Below are positions 36,420 through 44,170 of a DNA stretch of 64,000 nt, one piece after another. Source of the DNA: JABDEZ01 sp965276955 (GTDB lineage: Bacteria > Bacteroidota > Bacteroidia > Chitinophagales > Chitinophagaceae); NCBI GenBank assembly GCA_965276955.1, contig CBDIBP010000027.1, positions 1 through 64,000 of the forward strand. Reading direction: 5' to 3'. Each line of letters begins with the position of its first letter. Positions within the stretch are counted from its first letter, which is position 1. The position numbers and the translations under genes are program-made. The notes beneath the pieces are model-generated. The model made no database searches. It had not been told where the DNA came from and saw only the letters and a list, made by a program, of their open reading frames with translations.

Positions 36420-37610
36420 TTAATATTTGAATGCCCGGTAGCTCTGTTCTTTCTGGGTCAACTCCAGCAACCGCTGGCCGGTATTGTAGTTTATTTCCAA
36501 TGTATAGCTGGCAGTACCACCGCCTATAAAGTAGGTGTCCCCACGTTTTTGTACAGAGCCAGTGTATTGTGTAAAGGGCTCTGGCACCTGGAAGGCCTTA
36601 AAGGAATTAATGGTATGACTATCTTCATTCAGTTTGAATTCTACTATGCGTGTAGTAGGTCTCTGTGCTATTTCCCCGTCATCAAATATCAGCAGGGTTT
36701 GGTTGCTATCGGTGAGTGTGGCGTTGTGCTGACGAAGAAAGATCTCATCAGCTGTCATTGGGAAATCACTGTTGCGGCCACCCAGGCGCCAGATGATAGC
36801 CCCTGTGGTCCTGTTTATTTTTACTATCTGGTCCAGATTACGAAAAGAGCATATCAAATTGTTGTCCCTGGGGTCTATGTACATCGAGTTAAGGTGCATG
36901 TAATCAGCTACAGTACTGGCGTCGCTGAAGGTATTACCTTCTATACTTGTGCTGTAAAATTCGGGATAGTTGGTGCCATCCCATTGCCATATTACGCTGC
37001 CGTTCTGCACTTCTTGTATAATGATCGCTGCTACTTGTATACCAGCAGCCGGGTGCAATGAATCTGGTATATTGTTAACCGTTTTCTGGTAGTAGGTCTC
37101 GGTGATATAATGGTTGTCATCCAGTAATATAAAATCGTGTCCATCAATGCTTCCTTGCGGCGATGTGGTCACATCTCCATATGCTGTCAGTGCCACTTGC
37201 TTAAGTATATTGAAATTAGAATCGCAGATAAATTCCCACCCTGGCAGGTTTCCTACGCCGGGTATCCGGTACCCGCCGGTGTTTATCTTGTTATAAGTAT
37301 ACCGTACCGTTCCATTGATCACCCATTTTTGGAAATTGGAAATACTGGGTCCCACTTCTTTTTGTTTTATTACCTGGCCGTTCTGGTCAAGCACCAGCAG
37401 TGTACCATTGTAAGTACCATTAAGTGTTAAAAATATCTGGCCTGGTTCCGGGTTGTTGATCGCAGCAATACTGTAAAGGCTATCATTTGACGCTGCATAT
37501 GTAGTGGTGGTTGTGGTGTTGGTCACTATTTCTTTTATAACCGTTTTTTGGCAGCTGGGCAGTAGTAGAGACATAGCAATGACCCCTACAATGTAGTGTG
37601 TTTTTTTCAT
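36420..37610 (-). CDS. Aryl-sulfate sulfotransferase-like lipoprotein
   Basis: A 396-residue lipoprotein (MKKTHYIVGVIAMSLLLPSC, lipobox Cys20) with a beta-propeller of the arylsulfotransferase (ASST) family: SIDGHDFILLDDNHYITE, DYMHLNSMYIDPRDNNLICS and RQHNATLTDSNQTLLIFDDG include the conserved His residues of the ASST active site. PAPS-independent ASST enzymes transfer sulfate between phenols. Many distant members have no shown activity, so catalysis here is uncertain. The gene stands alone. Confidence 0.8.
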   Translation of the reverse strand: MKKTHYIVGVIAMSLLLPSCQKTVIKEIVTNTTTTTTYAASNDSLYSIAAINNPEPGQIFLTLNGTYNGTLLVLDQNGQVIKQKEVGPSISNFQKWVINGTVRYTYNKINTGGYRIPGVGNLPGWEFICDSNFNILKQVALTAYGDVTTSPQGSIDGHDFILLDDNHYITETYYQKTVNNIPDSLHPAAGIQVAAIIIQEVQNGSVIWQWDGTNYPEFYSTSIEGNTFSDASTVADYMHLNSMYIDPRDNNLICSFRNLDQIVKINRTTGAIIWRLGGRNSDFPMTADEIFLRQHNATLTDSNQTLLIFDDGEIAQRPTTRIVEFKLNEDSHTINSFKAFQVPEPFTQYTGSVQKRGDTYFIGGGTASYTLEINYNTGQRLLELTQKEQSYRAFKY

Positions 37611-37850
37611 GGCAATATGTGGTTAATGATAGTTTTGTACTCTGTATAATGACCCTTAGAATTAACCTAAGTTTAAAACCGAGAAAAAGATGGGGTTAAT
37701 TGCGCATTTAGGGGTAACTGGACGGGAGCTCAATAAAAAGAAAGATAGTCATCCCTGATCTAACATTTATTCTTATGCAAAAGCTCAATAAGGTATTGGG
37801 CTTTTACATAAGTGATGCTGATCTTTATTGCATTATATCAAGTAATAAAA

Positions 37851-37881
37851 ATGCCCGGTAACCACACAGGCAACCGGGCAT
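37851..37881 (-). terminator. Terminator after superoxide dismutase
   Basis: ATGCCCGGT (37851-37859) pairs with ACCGGGCAT (37873-37881). On the minus strand it follows the SOD stop by about 20 bases and runs into TTTTTATTA, a classic intrinsic terminator. A second, weaker hairpin (AAAAGCTCAAT/ATTGGGCTTTT, 37779-37805) lies further on without an obvious gene to serve. Confidence 0.88.
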
Positions 37882-37900
37882 CACTAAGAAATATATTTAA

Positions 37901-38503
37901 TTACGAAGCTGCTTTGTAGCGCTTGGTCACTTCGTCCCAGTTTATCACGTTCCATATCGCACCCAGGTATTCAGGGCGGCGATTCTGGTATTTCAGGTAG
38001 TAAGCATGCTCCCATACATCAATGCCTAATATAGGATGTCCTTTTACTTCAGCAACGTCCATCAGCGGGTTGTCCTGGTTAGGGGTAGAGCTTACTTCCA
38101 GTTTACCATCTTTCACCAGCAGCCATGCCCAACCGCTACCAAAACGGGTAGCGCCTGCAACGTTCATTTTTTCTTTCAGTGCATCCAATGAACCAAATGC
38201 ATCATTGATCGCCTTTTCCAAGTCGCCGCTTGGGCTGCCGCCTTTGCCGCCTATCACTGTCCAGAACAGGCTGTGGTTGTAATGGCCACCGCCGTTGTTG
38301 CGCACAGCAGCAGGGTATGCGCTGATGTTGGCCATCAGTTCTTCAAGCGTTTTGCCTTCACCATCGGTACCGGAAAGCGCTTTGTTCAGGTTATCTACAT
38401 AAGCCTGGTGGTGCTTATCGTGGTGTATCTGCATGGTTTGCGCGTCTATATGTGGTTCCAGCGCGTCAAATGCGTACGGTAATGCAGGAAGTGTAAATGC
38501 CAT
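37901..38503 (-). CDS. sodA: Superoxide dismutase, Mn/Fe type
   Basis: A 200-residue cytoplasmic superoxide dismutase converting superoxide to oxygen and peroxide. The metal ligands are His27 (IHHDKHHQAY), the second His in GGGHYNHSLFW and the Asp and His of DVWEHAYY. The Gly before HYNH and the Gln of TPNQDNP match manganese-type rather than iron-type enzymes, so Mn (or cambialistic) use is inferred. No signal peptide. It has its own promoter and terminator. Confidence 0.95.
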   Translation of the reverse strand: MAFTLPALPYAFDALEPHIDAQTMQIHHDKHHQAYVDNLNKALSGTDGEGKTLEELMANISAYPAAVRNNGGGHYNHSLFWTVIGGKGGSPSGDLEKAINDAFGSLDALKEKMNVAGATRFGSGWAWLLVKDGKLEVSSTPNQDNPLMDVAEVKGHPILGIDVWEHAYYLKYQNRRPEYLGAIWNVINWDEVTKRYKAAS

Positions 38504-38538
38504 GATAAAATGTTTTTGGTTTTAGAATTTTTGAATGC

Positions 38539-38569
38539 CAAAGGTAACGGAGCCCTATATAAAGCCCAA
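38539..38569 (-). promoter_or_regulatory. Bacteroidota promoter for sodA
   Basis: On the minus strand TTG (38569-38567) is followed after 20 bases by TACCTTTG (38546-38539), matching the -33/-7 consensus. The start codon at 38503 lies about 30 bases beyond the predicted start of transcription. Confidence 0.7.
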
Positions 38570-38594
38570 AAAATATAAGCGTGCCAATAGTCAG

Positions 38595-39191
38595 CTACAA
38601 TGCTGCTATAGGCGTTTCTTCTTCCTCGTCCAGGAAGTCGTGTTTCAAAAAGGCTACCACCTCGCCAATGGGCAGGCCCATCACGTTGTAGTAGTCGCCG
38701 TTTATTTTCTCAATGCCTATCATGCCTATCCATTCTTGTATGGCATAGCCGCCGGCCTTGTCAAAGGGTTTGTAACTTTCCACGTAGTATGCTATCTGTT
38801 CACGGGTCAGCGAGCGGAAGTACACTTTTGTCTCGGTAGAGAAGCTTATCTGCTTGCTGTCGCTTTGTATGCATACGCCGGTCACTACTGTGTGCATGCG
38901 GCCGCTTAGCTGGCGCAGCATGTCGCAGGCATCTTCGGCATCGCGTGGTTTGCCCAGTACCTTATCGTCCAGCAATACTACCGTATCGGCGGCTATCACT
39001 ATGGCGTCCTCGGCCAGGTGCTGCACCGTGTCAGCCTTTAACTTGGCCAGATATACCGGCACTTCCGTGCCCGGCATGTCTGCTGGTGGGGTCTCGTCCA
39101 CATCGGCCACCAGTATTTCAAATTCGATCTCGGCCTGTTGCAGCAATTGTTTGCGGCGTGGCGATTGTGAAGCAAGTATTATCTTATGCAT
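38595..39191 (-). CDS. maf: Maf-family nucleotide pyrophosphatase
   Basis: A 198-residue Maf protein. The N-terminal ASQSPRRKQLLQQ, the catalytic ADTVV loop and YAIQEWIGMIGIEKINGD with MGLPIGEV are the family signatures. Maf proteins hydrolyse canonical and modified nucleoside triphosphates and are linked to arrest of septum formation. It overlaps the UbiA-family gene by 8 bases and probably shares its transcript with pyrE and UbiA. Confidence 0.94.
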   Translation of the reverse strand: MHKIILASQSPRRKQLLQQAEIEFEILVADVDETPPADMPGTEVPVYLAKLKADTVQHLAEDAIVIAADTVVLLDDKVLGKPRDAEDACDMLRQLSGRMHTVVTGVCIQSDSKQISFSTETKVYFRSLTREQIAYYVESYKPFDKAGGYAIQEWIGMIGIEKINGDYYNVMGLPIGEVVAFLKHDFLDEEEETPIAAL

Positions 39192-40137
39192 GTGCCTGGA
39201 ATAAATAAATGATCAGTGAGCCTACCCCCATTACCATTATCATTTTTAGCCGTGTACTGGCCCTATGGTAATGTGCCGAGGTGGCTTTTTGTTGTAAAAA
39301 TAAGCTCCAAATGCCAATGGGCACTATTATAGTGCACAATGTATATAAAGCAAGGGTATACCAATGCGCTACATATAGCTTTGTGCTTACTATGGCCAGT
39401 GGCACTATCACCACTGCGCACAGCAGTTGTGTAAAGCGCACAGAGCGCAGCAAGCCCCATTTTATAGGCATGGTCACGCACCCCTCTGCGGCATCGCCGG
39501 GCAGGTCTTCCATGTCTTTTACTATTTCCCGTATCCAGGTAAGCATAAAGGCAAAGAAGGCATACATGCCCAGCACCCACACCGGGTTGGGTGCCGAAAA
39601 TGTGGGGGTGCGTATAAAATACCATTGGGTGGCAAAGTAATGTATGGCCGTCTCGTACACCATCAGTGTTACAACTGTGAGTGACGTAAGCAACGCTACC
39701 ACCAGGTTGCCGGTCATGAACTGGCGCTTGAAGTGCGTAGAATAGAACCAAAGCAATAAGGTGCAGCAACCCTGCAGCAGCAGCCACTCGTAGTGGTGGG
39801 CCTGGCGCGCCACGTATGCTGCCAGGGCAATGCCTATTATATTAAGAGCAGTGTGCCATATGATGGCCATGCGCCGGGGTATGATGGTTTCCAATATCAT
39901 CTTGTCCGGCTTGTTTATGGCGTCTATGTGTATATCAAAATAGTCATTGATGACATACCCTGCTGCGGCAATGAGTACGGTAGACAGGCACAGGCAACTA
40001 AAATTGAGCGGTGTTAGCAGGAGTGGCGTATGGGTGTACCTGCCTATCGGCAGTATCACACATACCCATGCCAGCACCTGCGTCAGCAGTATGATGAGCA
40101 GGTTGTTCCACCGTATCAGCCTCAGCCATGCATTCAT
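39184..40137 (-). CDS. UbiA-family prenyltransferase
   Basis: A 317-residue protein with about eight or nine hydrophobic helices. The two Asp-rich motifs of UbiA prenyltransferases are NDYFDIHIDAINKPD and DIVKDMEDLPGD (the second slightly diverged), which bind the prenyl diphosphate through magnesium. In Bacteroidota these are usually labelled geranylgeranylglycerol-phosphate geranylgeranyltransferase, but the acceptor cannot be told from sequence. It sits 33 bases after pyrE and overlaps maf. Confidence 0.88.
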   Translation of the reverse strand: MNAWLRLIRWNNLLIILLTQVLAWVCVILPIGRYTHTPLLLTPLNFSCLCLSTVLIAAAGYVINDYFDIHIDAINKPDKMILETIIPRRMAIIWHTALNIIGIALAAYVARQAHHYEWLLLQGCCTLLLWFYSTHFKRQFMTGNLVVALLTSLTVVTLMVYETAIHYFATQWYFIRTPTFSAPNPVWVLGMYAFFAFMLTWIREIVKDMEDLPGDAAEGCVTMPIKWGLLRSVRFTQLLCAVVIVPLAIVSTKLYVAHWYTLALYTLCTIIVPIGIWSLFLQQKATSAHYHRASTRLKMIMVMGVGSLIIYLFQAHA

Positions 40138-40170
40138 GCTGCTTGTATATTAAGTGCCTCGTATTGTTTA

Positions 40171-40800
40171 TTATACATGCCAGTTGGCAGGGTCTACCCG
40201 CCACTGCTCCAGTATGGCTTTTTGTTCAGTAGTTATCAGTTGTTGCTCCTCAGCCACTTCCATAAGCGCTGCATAGTTGCTTATGGTGTACAGTGGCACA
40301 TTGGCATTTTTAAATGCTTCATCAGCCACCGGGAAGCCGTAGGTGAACAGGCCTACCATGCCTGCTACTTCTGCACCCAGTTCGCGTAGCACATCTACCA
40401 CCTGCAGGCTGCTTTTGCCTGTGGATATCAGGTCTTCTACCACCACCACCTTGGCGCCTGGCTCCAGCACACCTTCCACCTGGTTGCCCATGCCGTGTTC
40501 CTTTGGCTTGGCACGCACATAAAGGAATGGAAGTTTCAGCAGGTCGGCCGCCATTACGCCATGTGCTATACCCGCCGTGGCCACACCGGCTATGGCAGTA
40601 GCATCAGGAAAGTGCTCCAATATCATATTGGCCAGCTCGCTTTTTACAAAGTCGCGCACGTATGGGTATGATAATACCTTGCGGTTATCGCAGTAAACAG
40701 GCGACTGCCAGCCAGATGCCCATGTATATGGTTTTTGCAGGTTGACTTGCAATGCCTTAATTTGCATCAGTTTGCCGGCAAAATGTTTTTGTGTACTCAT
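40171..40800 (-). CDS. pyrE: Orotate phosphoribosyltransferase
   Basis: A 209-residue enzyme joining orotate and PRPP to form orotidine 5'-monophosphate in pyrimidine synthesis. The PRPP motif VVVVEDLISTGKSS and the KPYTWASGWQSPVYCDNR segment are conserved. The ATG at 40800 is preferred over the TTG at 40809. It is divergent from the Nudix gene by 48 bases, so the two promoters overlap or face away from each other. Confidence 0.96.
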   Translation of the reverse strand: MSTQKHFAGKLMQIKALQVNLQKPYTWASGWQSPVYCDNRKVLSYPYVRDFVKSELANMILEHFPDATAIAGVATAGIAHGVMAADLLKLPFLYVRAKPKEHGMGNQVEGVLEPGAKVVVVEDLISTGKSSLQVVDVLRELGAEVAGMVGLFTYGFPVADEAFKNANVPLYTISNYAALMEVAEEQQLITTEQKAILEQWRVDPANWHV

Positions 40801-40848
40801 AACACCCAAACCTACGCCAATTCAGCTATTCTTACAAACAAAAAAGCT

Positions 40849-41487
40849 ATGACGCAGTTTGCCCAAAAGATATATTATAACAATAAGCCCCTTATCATCA
40901 CTACGGACATCCATTCGTATATAGCAGAGCATCCTATTGCCGAGGGGTATATGGCATTTACAGGCGCTTTTGCCCGCAACTACCGCCTGGCGCTTGATCA
41001 CCTGGATAAGCTGACGGCCCTTGGCGCTATTGTAGAGGACGAATCGGAAGATGCGCTGGTGAACGAACTGCAAAAGCTGTACAAACCCATAGATGCGGGC
41101 GGCGGCGTAGTGAAAAATGAAAATGAAGAAGTGCTCATGATCTTCAGGCGCGGTAAGTGGGACCTTGCCAAAGGCAAGCGCGATGAAGGCGAAAGCATGG
41201 AAGAATGCTCTGTGCGCGAAGTGACCGAAGAGACCGGCCTGCACGACCTGCAGATAGGAGATAAGATATGCGATACGTATCATATTTATTCCCAGTACAA
41301 AAAGAACTTGCTGAAACGCACTGCCTGGTACCATATGAAAGGTAAGGCTGAGGAGCAACTGAAACCACAACTGGAAGAGAACATACTGGAAGCGCGCTGG
41401 ATAGCGGAGAAGAACCTGGGGCCTATCGTATCAAAGTCTTACGAGGCTATACGCGAGGTGCTGCTACAGGCAGGGCTGAAATGGTGA
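40849..41487 (+). CDS. Nudix hydrolase
   Basis: A 212-residue protein. The ATG at 40849 (MTQFAQKIYYNNKPL) is preferred over the upstream start because the extra residues lie over the pyrE start. Nudix box residues match exactly: GKRDEGE, then REVTEETGL seven residues later (GX5EX7REUXEEXGU), in an alpha/beta fold of about 120 residues (from GGGVVKNENEE). An extra N-terminal domain of about 85 residues is typical for this group. The substrate is a nucleoside-diphosphate derivative but not identified. Confidence 0.92.
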   Translation: MTQFAQKIYYNNKPLIITTDIHSYIAEHPIAEGYMAFTGAFARNYRLALDHLDKLTALGAIVEDESEDALVNELQKLYKPIDAGGGVVKNENEEVLMIFRRGKWDLAKGKRDEGESMEECSVREVTEETGLHDLQIGDKICDTYHIYSQYKKNLLKRTAWYHMKGKAEEQLKPQLEENILEARWIAEKNLGPIVSKSYEAIREVLLQAGLKW

Positions 41488-41508
41488 TAGGCGATACTGC
41501 TGCTAAAT

Positions 41509-41543
41509 AAAATAGCCGTTGTGTATGCAACGGCTATTTTATT
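41509..41543. terminator. Bidirectional terminator between Nudix and GH28 genes
   Basis: A perfect 13-base stem (AAAATAGCCGTTG, 41509-41521, with 41528-41540) around a 6-base loop lies between convergent stops and has an A-run on one side and a T-run on the other. Confidence 0.9.
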
Positions 41544-41560
41544 ATAGGTATGTATATCTT

Positions 41561-42772
41561 TTAAAATCCTGTACCAGTGCAGTTTGTCGCAATGATTTGT
41601 TTACCTGTGGCCACATTGAATACACAATTGGTCAGGTTCACATTCGTAATGTTAGAAATGATAAGCCCGGTCTGGGCGCTCATATTCAAATTCGATAACG
41701 TTACATTGCTAACAGTGGCAGTGGTCGTCAACCCTTCCATGTCGCCGCAATTAGAGTTAGGTGCTGTGTTGGTAGATGTTAAATGGTCTATCGTTAAGCC
41801 AGTAAGGCTTGGCACATCGGTTGGGTTGTTGCCGCTATTGCTGCTGTACAGAAAGTTGAGAACAAGCGGATTCTGCACATTGGTCATAGTGATGTTCGTA
41901 TAGTTCAGGTTCGACATAGTGCCGCCTAAACCTACGTTAGACTTAAAACGGATACCATTCGTAGTGCCGTTGAAGGTGCAATTGCTTACCTGTATATTGC
42001 TGATACCACAATCGGTCTCACTGCCTAAAGACAGGCCATGACCGTGGAGGAAGGTGCACCCTGTGATAGTTATGCCGGTAGTGGGGTAGCCCAGCTTGCC
42101 GCTTACCCTGCCGCCTTTTATGGCTATGTTATCATCTCCATTATCAATGGTGCAGTTGGTGATGCTTACTGTGGTGCTGTTTGCAGGGTCTATACCGTCC
42201 GTGTTCGGGGAGTTAGCTGGTGCATATATCTTTACATTGTTCACAGTTACGTTGGTACACTGGCTGGGCACAAAGTGAAAGGATGGTGAGTTTTGCAGCG
42301 TTATCCCATCCAGCTTTACGTTGGTGCAAGAGGTAAAATATACCAGGCGTGGCCTTGATATAGAGTTGTTAGCACTGTATGCCGCCCACCAGGGCGCGCC
42401 GTTACCGTCTATCACCCCCTTACCTATTATAGAGATATTGACCAACCCTGTTCCTTGTATAAGGTCATAAACCTTACCATTTATAGTAAAATCACTCATC
42501 GTCCCGCTGGCTTTAAGCACAGCTAAGCTATCCAGTTGCAGGGTCACATTGCTGCGCATGGTCACAGGGCCTATCACGTAGTTGCCTGCAGGTACCTCCA
42601 GGGTGCCACCTGCCAGTGCTGAGCAAGAGTCTATATAATGTTGCAGTGTACCTGCCTGGTTGCTCCCATCTGTGGCCATATGCACCATAATGTTCTGAGA
42701 CTGCGGAGCATTATTTTTTTTGGAGCACGATAGCAGGCAGCATGCCGCTAAAATGCAAAAGAGATATTTCAT
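41561..42772 (-). CDS. GH28-type polygalacturonase-like lipoprotein
   Basis: A 403-residue lipoprotein (MKYLFCILAACCLLSC lipobox) with a right-handed beta-helix. All four GH28 landmarks are there: NTDG (SPNTDGIDP), GDD (NGDDNIAIK), GHG (LHGHGLSLGSE) and an RFK variant of the RIK motif (GIRFKSNVG). It should hydrolyse galacturonan or a related polysaccharide at the cell surface. No SusCD pair or other pectin genes are near. The ATG at 42772 puts the signal sequence at the very start; the ATG at 42787 is also possible. Confidence 0.87.
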   Translation of the reverse strand: MKYLFCILAACCLLSCSKKNNAPQSQNIMVHMATDGSNQAGTLQHYIDSCSALAGGTLEVPAGNYVIGPVTMRSNVTLQLDSLAVLKASGTMSDFTINGKVYDLIQGTGLVNISIIGKGVIDGNGAPWWAAYSANNSISRPRLVYFTSCTNVKLDGITLQNSPSFHFVPSQCTNVTVNNVKIYAPANSPNTDGIDPANSTTVSITNCTIDNGDDNIAIKGGRVSGKLGYPTTGITITGCTFLHGHGLSLGSETDCGISNIQVSNCTFNGTTNGIRFKSNVGLGGTMSNLNYTNITMTNVQNPLVLNFLYSSNSGNNPTDVPSLTGLTIDHLTSTNTAPNSNCGDMEGLTTTATVSNVTLSNLNMSAQTGLIISNITNVNLTNCVFNVATGKQIIATNCTGTGF

Positions 42773-42988
42773 ACTATATTCTGTCATGTTGTTTATTAAT
42801 AGCGTTCAGCACTGTATTGCCAGTGCATTTACGTAGCTAATAAAATTAAGATTAATAGCCGCTATCCGGTTTGTGATTTGCGCAATCGTTGCCGTTTTAT
42901 AATACAATATCCTTTTGGTAGAATTTATTGGTAATTATATACCAAAAGACACAAAACAAAAACAATATGAAAGCCGCTCGGGATGGGT

Positions 42989-43837
42989 TTACCAACGTTT
43001 CTCGGCTGGCACTATTGACCTAACGTGTGATATATGTCTTTTCGCTTGTACCTTCCAATTTGAATCTGATTTTGATATACAAATGGAGCGGTCATCAGAG
43101 TATTTAATGGAATCTATGAGTACCGCAATTGATTCTTGATTAATAAAATATCCGTCCAAATATATAGCATTGAGATCGCCCCACGATTGATATTGCAATG
43201 ACAAGGCTATGTTGTTTTGCTTATCTCTAACCTCAAGTGTGCTATCATCACTATAGAAATCAAACATATTAGCCCTATACAATTTCCAGTGATTAAATTC
43301 AATAACACCAATAGTTTCTTCATTTTTCAAGTCTTTTATTTCGGTGGATATGTATATCCTATCTTCTTTAACCCCAAACGATATTTTACCGCAAGCGGAA
43401 TCATGGACCAACGGCAAGTCTACTCCGTATATAAAATTTCTTAGCGGTTCCACATAGCTATTCGAACCCAAAATCATAGCCACAGGAGTAAGCCCACCTG
43501 CCGTTATGTGTTTTATTTTAAGTCCTTTAATCGCAGGAAATGTATCATTTATGGTACTATAAAATACAGGTGGGAACTCTGAGCGATAATAGCCAGTATC
43601 TTTATAGGTGACCTTATGAGGCTTTAATTCACCTTTCACAAAGGCTTGCTCTTCATACTTCTCTTTTGCCGGTTTAAGCCAATCGATAAAAGGTGGCAAT
43701 GCCAATACCACACAAAACGCAGTTAAAATTACTCCCGCAATGCCCCATGCGCCTATTCTTCGTTTGAATTGTTTGGTTGGGGGTTTAGAGGGAACGACAT
43801 TAGTCGTAACAATGCGGATGCGCTTCTTTTTACTCAT
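42989..43837 (-). CDS. Hypothetical membrane-anchored protein
   Basis: A 282-residue protein starting at ATG 43837 (MSKKKRIRIVTTNVVPSK), with one transmembrane helix at about 33-52 (GVILTAFCVVLALPPFI) and a soluble outer domain of about 220 residues. That domain has several W/Y-rich strands (NHWKLYRANMFDFYSDDSTL) but no motif I know. Base composition is more AT-rich than the adjoining genes, which hints at transfer. The upstream end lies beside a transposase relic. Confidence 0.6.
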   Translation of the reverse strand: MSKKKRIRIVTTNVVPSKPPTKQFKRRIGAWGIAGVILTAFCVVLALPPFIDWLKPAKEKYEEQAFVKGELKPHKVTYKDTGYYRSEFPPVFYSTINDTFPAIKGLKIKHITAGGLTPVAMILGSNSYVEPLRNFIYGVDLPLVHDSACGKISFGVKEDRIYISTEIKDLKNEETIGVIEFNHWKLYRANMFDFYSDDSTLEVRDKQNNIALSLQYQSWGDLNAIYLDGYFINQESIAVLIDSIKYSDDRSICISKSDSNWKVQAKRHISHVRSIVPAEKRW

Positions 43838-43929
43838 GTAGGTTTGGTTACTTCTTTTGGTCTCTAATAAACTGTCAAGCCTCCAATGTAAGCCTTTTAC
43901 CAAAAGGTTGACCTTGAACACTCGAGAAG

Positions 43930-44094
43930 TTACCCTTGATTTTCAAAGGCTCCGTGTAGTGGTTGATAAGTAATCTTTGCCTTTATAACACTACCTATAG
44001 CATCTCCGAACTTCCGCTTGCTGTTCTCATTGCGCACGTTGTAGCGGTACGCATACTCGTTAAAGTAAACTCGAAGATCATTGAGTTGGTGCTA
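43930..44094 (-). mobile_element. C-terminal relic of an IS1595-type transposase
   Basis: On the minus strand the frame HQLNDLRVYFNEYAYRYN, then VRNENSKRKFGDAIGS, resembles the C-terminal end of IS1595/ISXO2-like DDE transposases (the N-E-Y/F-x-x-R-Y/F-N signature). It ends at TAA 43932-43930. In-frame stop TAG at about 44097-44095 cuts it off on the other side, and no DDE core is left. Confidence 0.55.
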
Positions 44095-44099
44095 TGCAG

Positions 44100-44146
44100 T
44101 GGTGCTATAAAAATGCATAACTTGTTGTTGCTTTTTTATAGCACCA
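44100..44146. repeat. 14-base perfect inverted repeat beside the transposase relic
   Basis: TGGTGCTATAAAAA (44100-44113) pairs with TTTTTATAGCACCA (44133-44146) around 19 bases. It lies between the transposase relic and the acs start. It could be a leftover terminal repeat, a MITE-like remnant, or a terminator-like hairpin upstream of acs. Confidence 0.55.
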
Positions 44147-44170
44147 TTGTAAGGCCAATAGCATTATTAT

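Larger units (their letters stand above)
43838..44170. other. 333-base region holding a transposase relic and an inverted repeat
   Basis: Between the hypothetical gene and acs there is no complete gene. The transposase C-terminal relic and the 14-base inverted repeat beside it are listed separately. The remainder (43838-43929) contains nothing recognisable. Confidence 0.6.
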
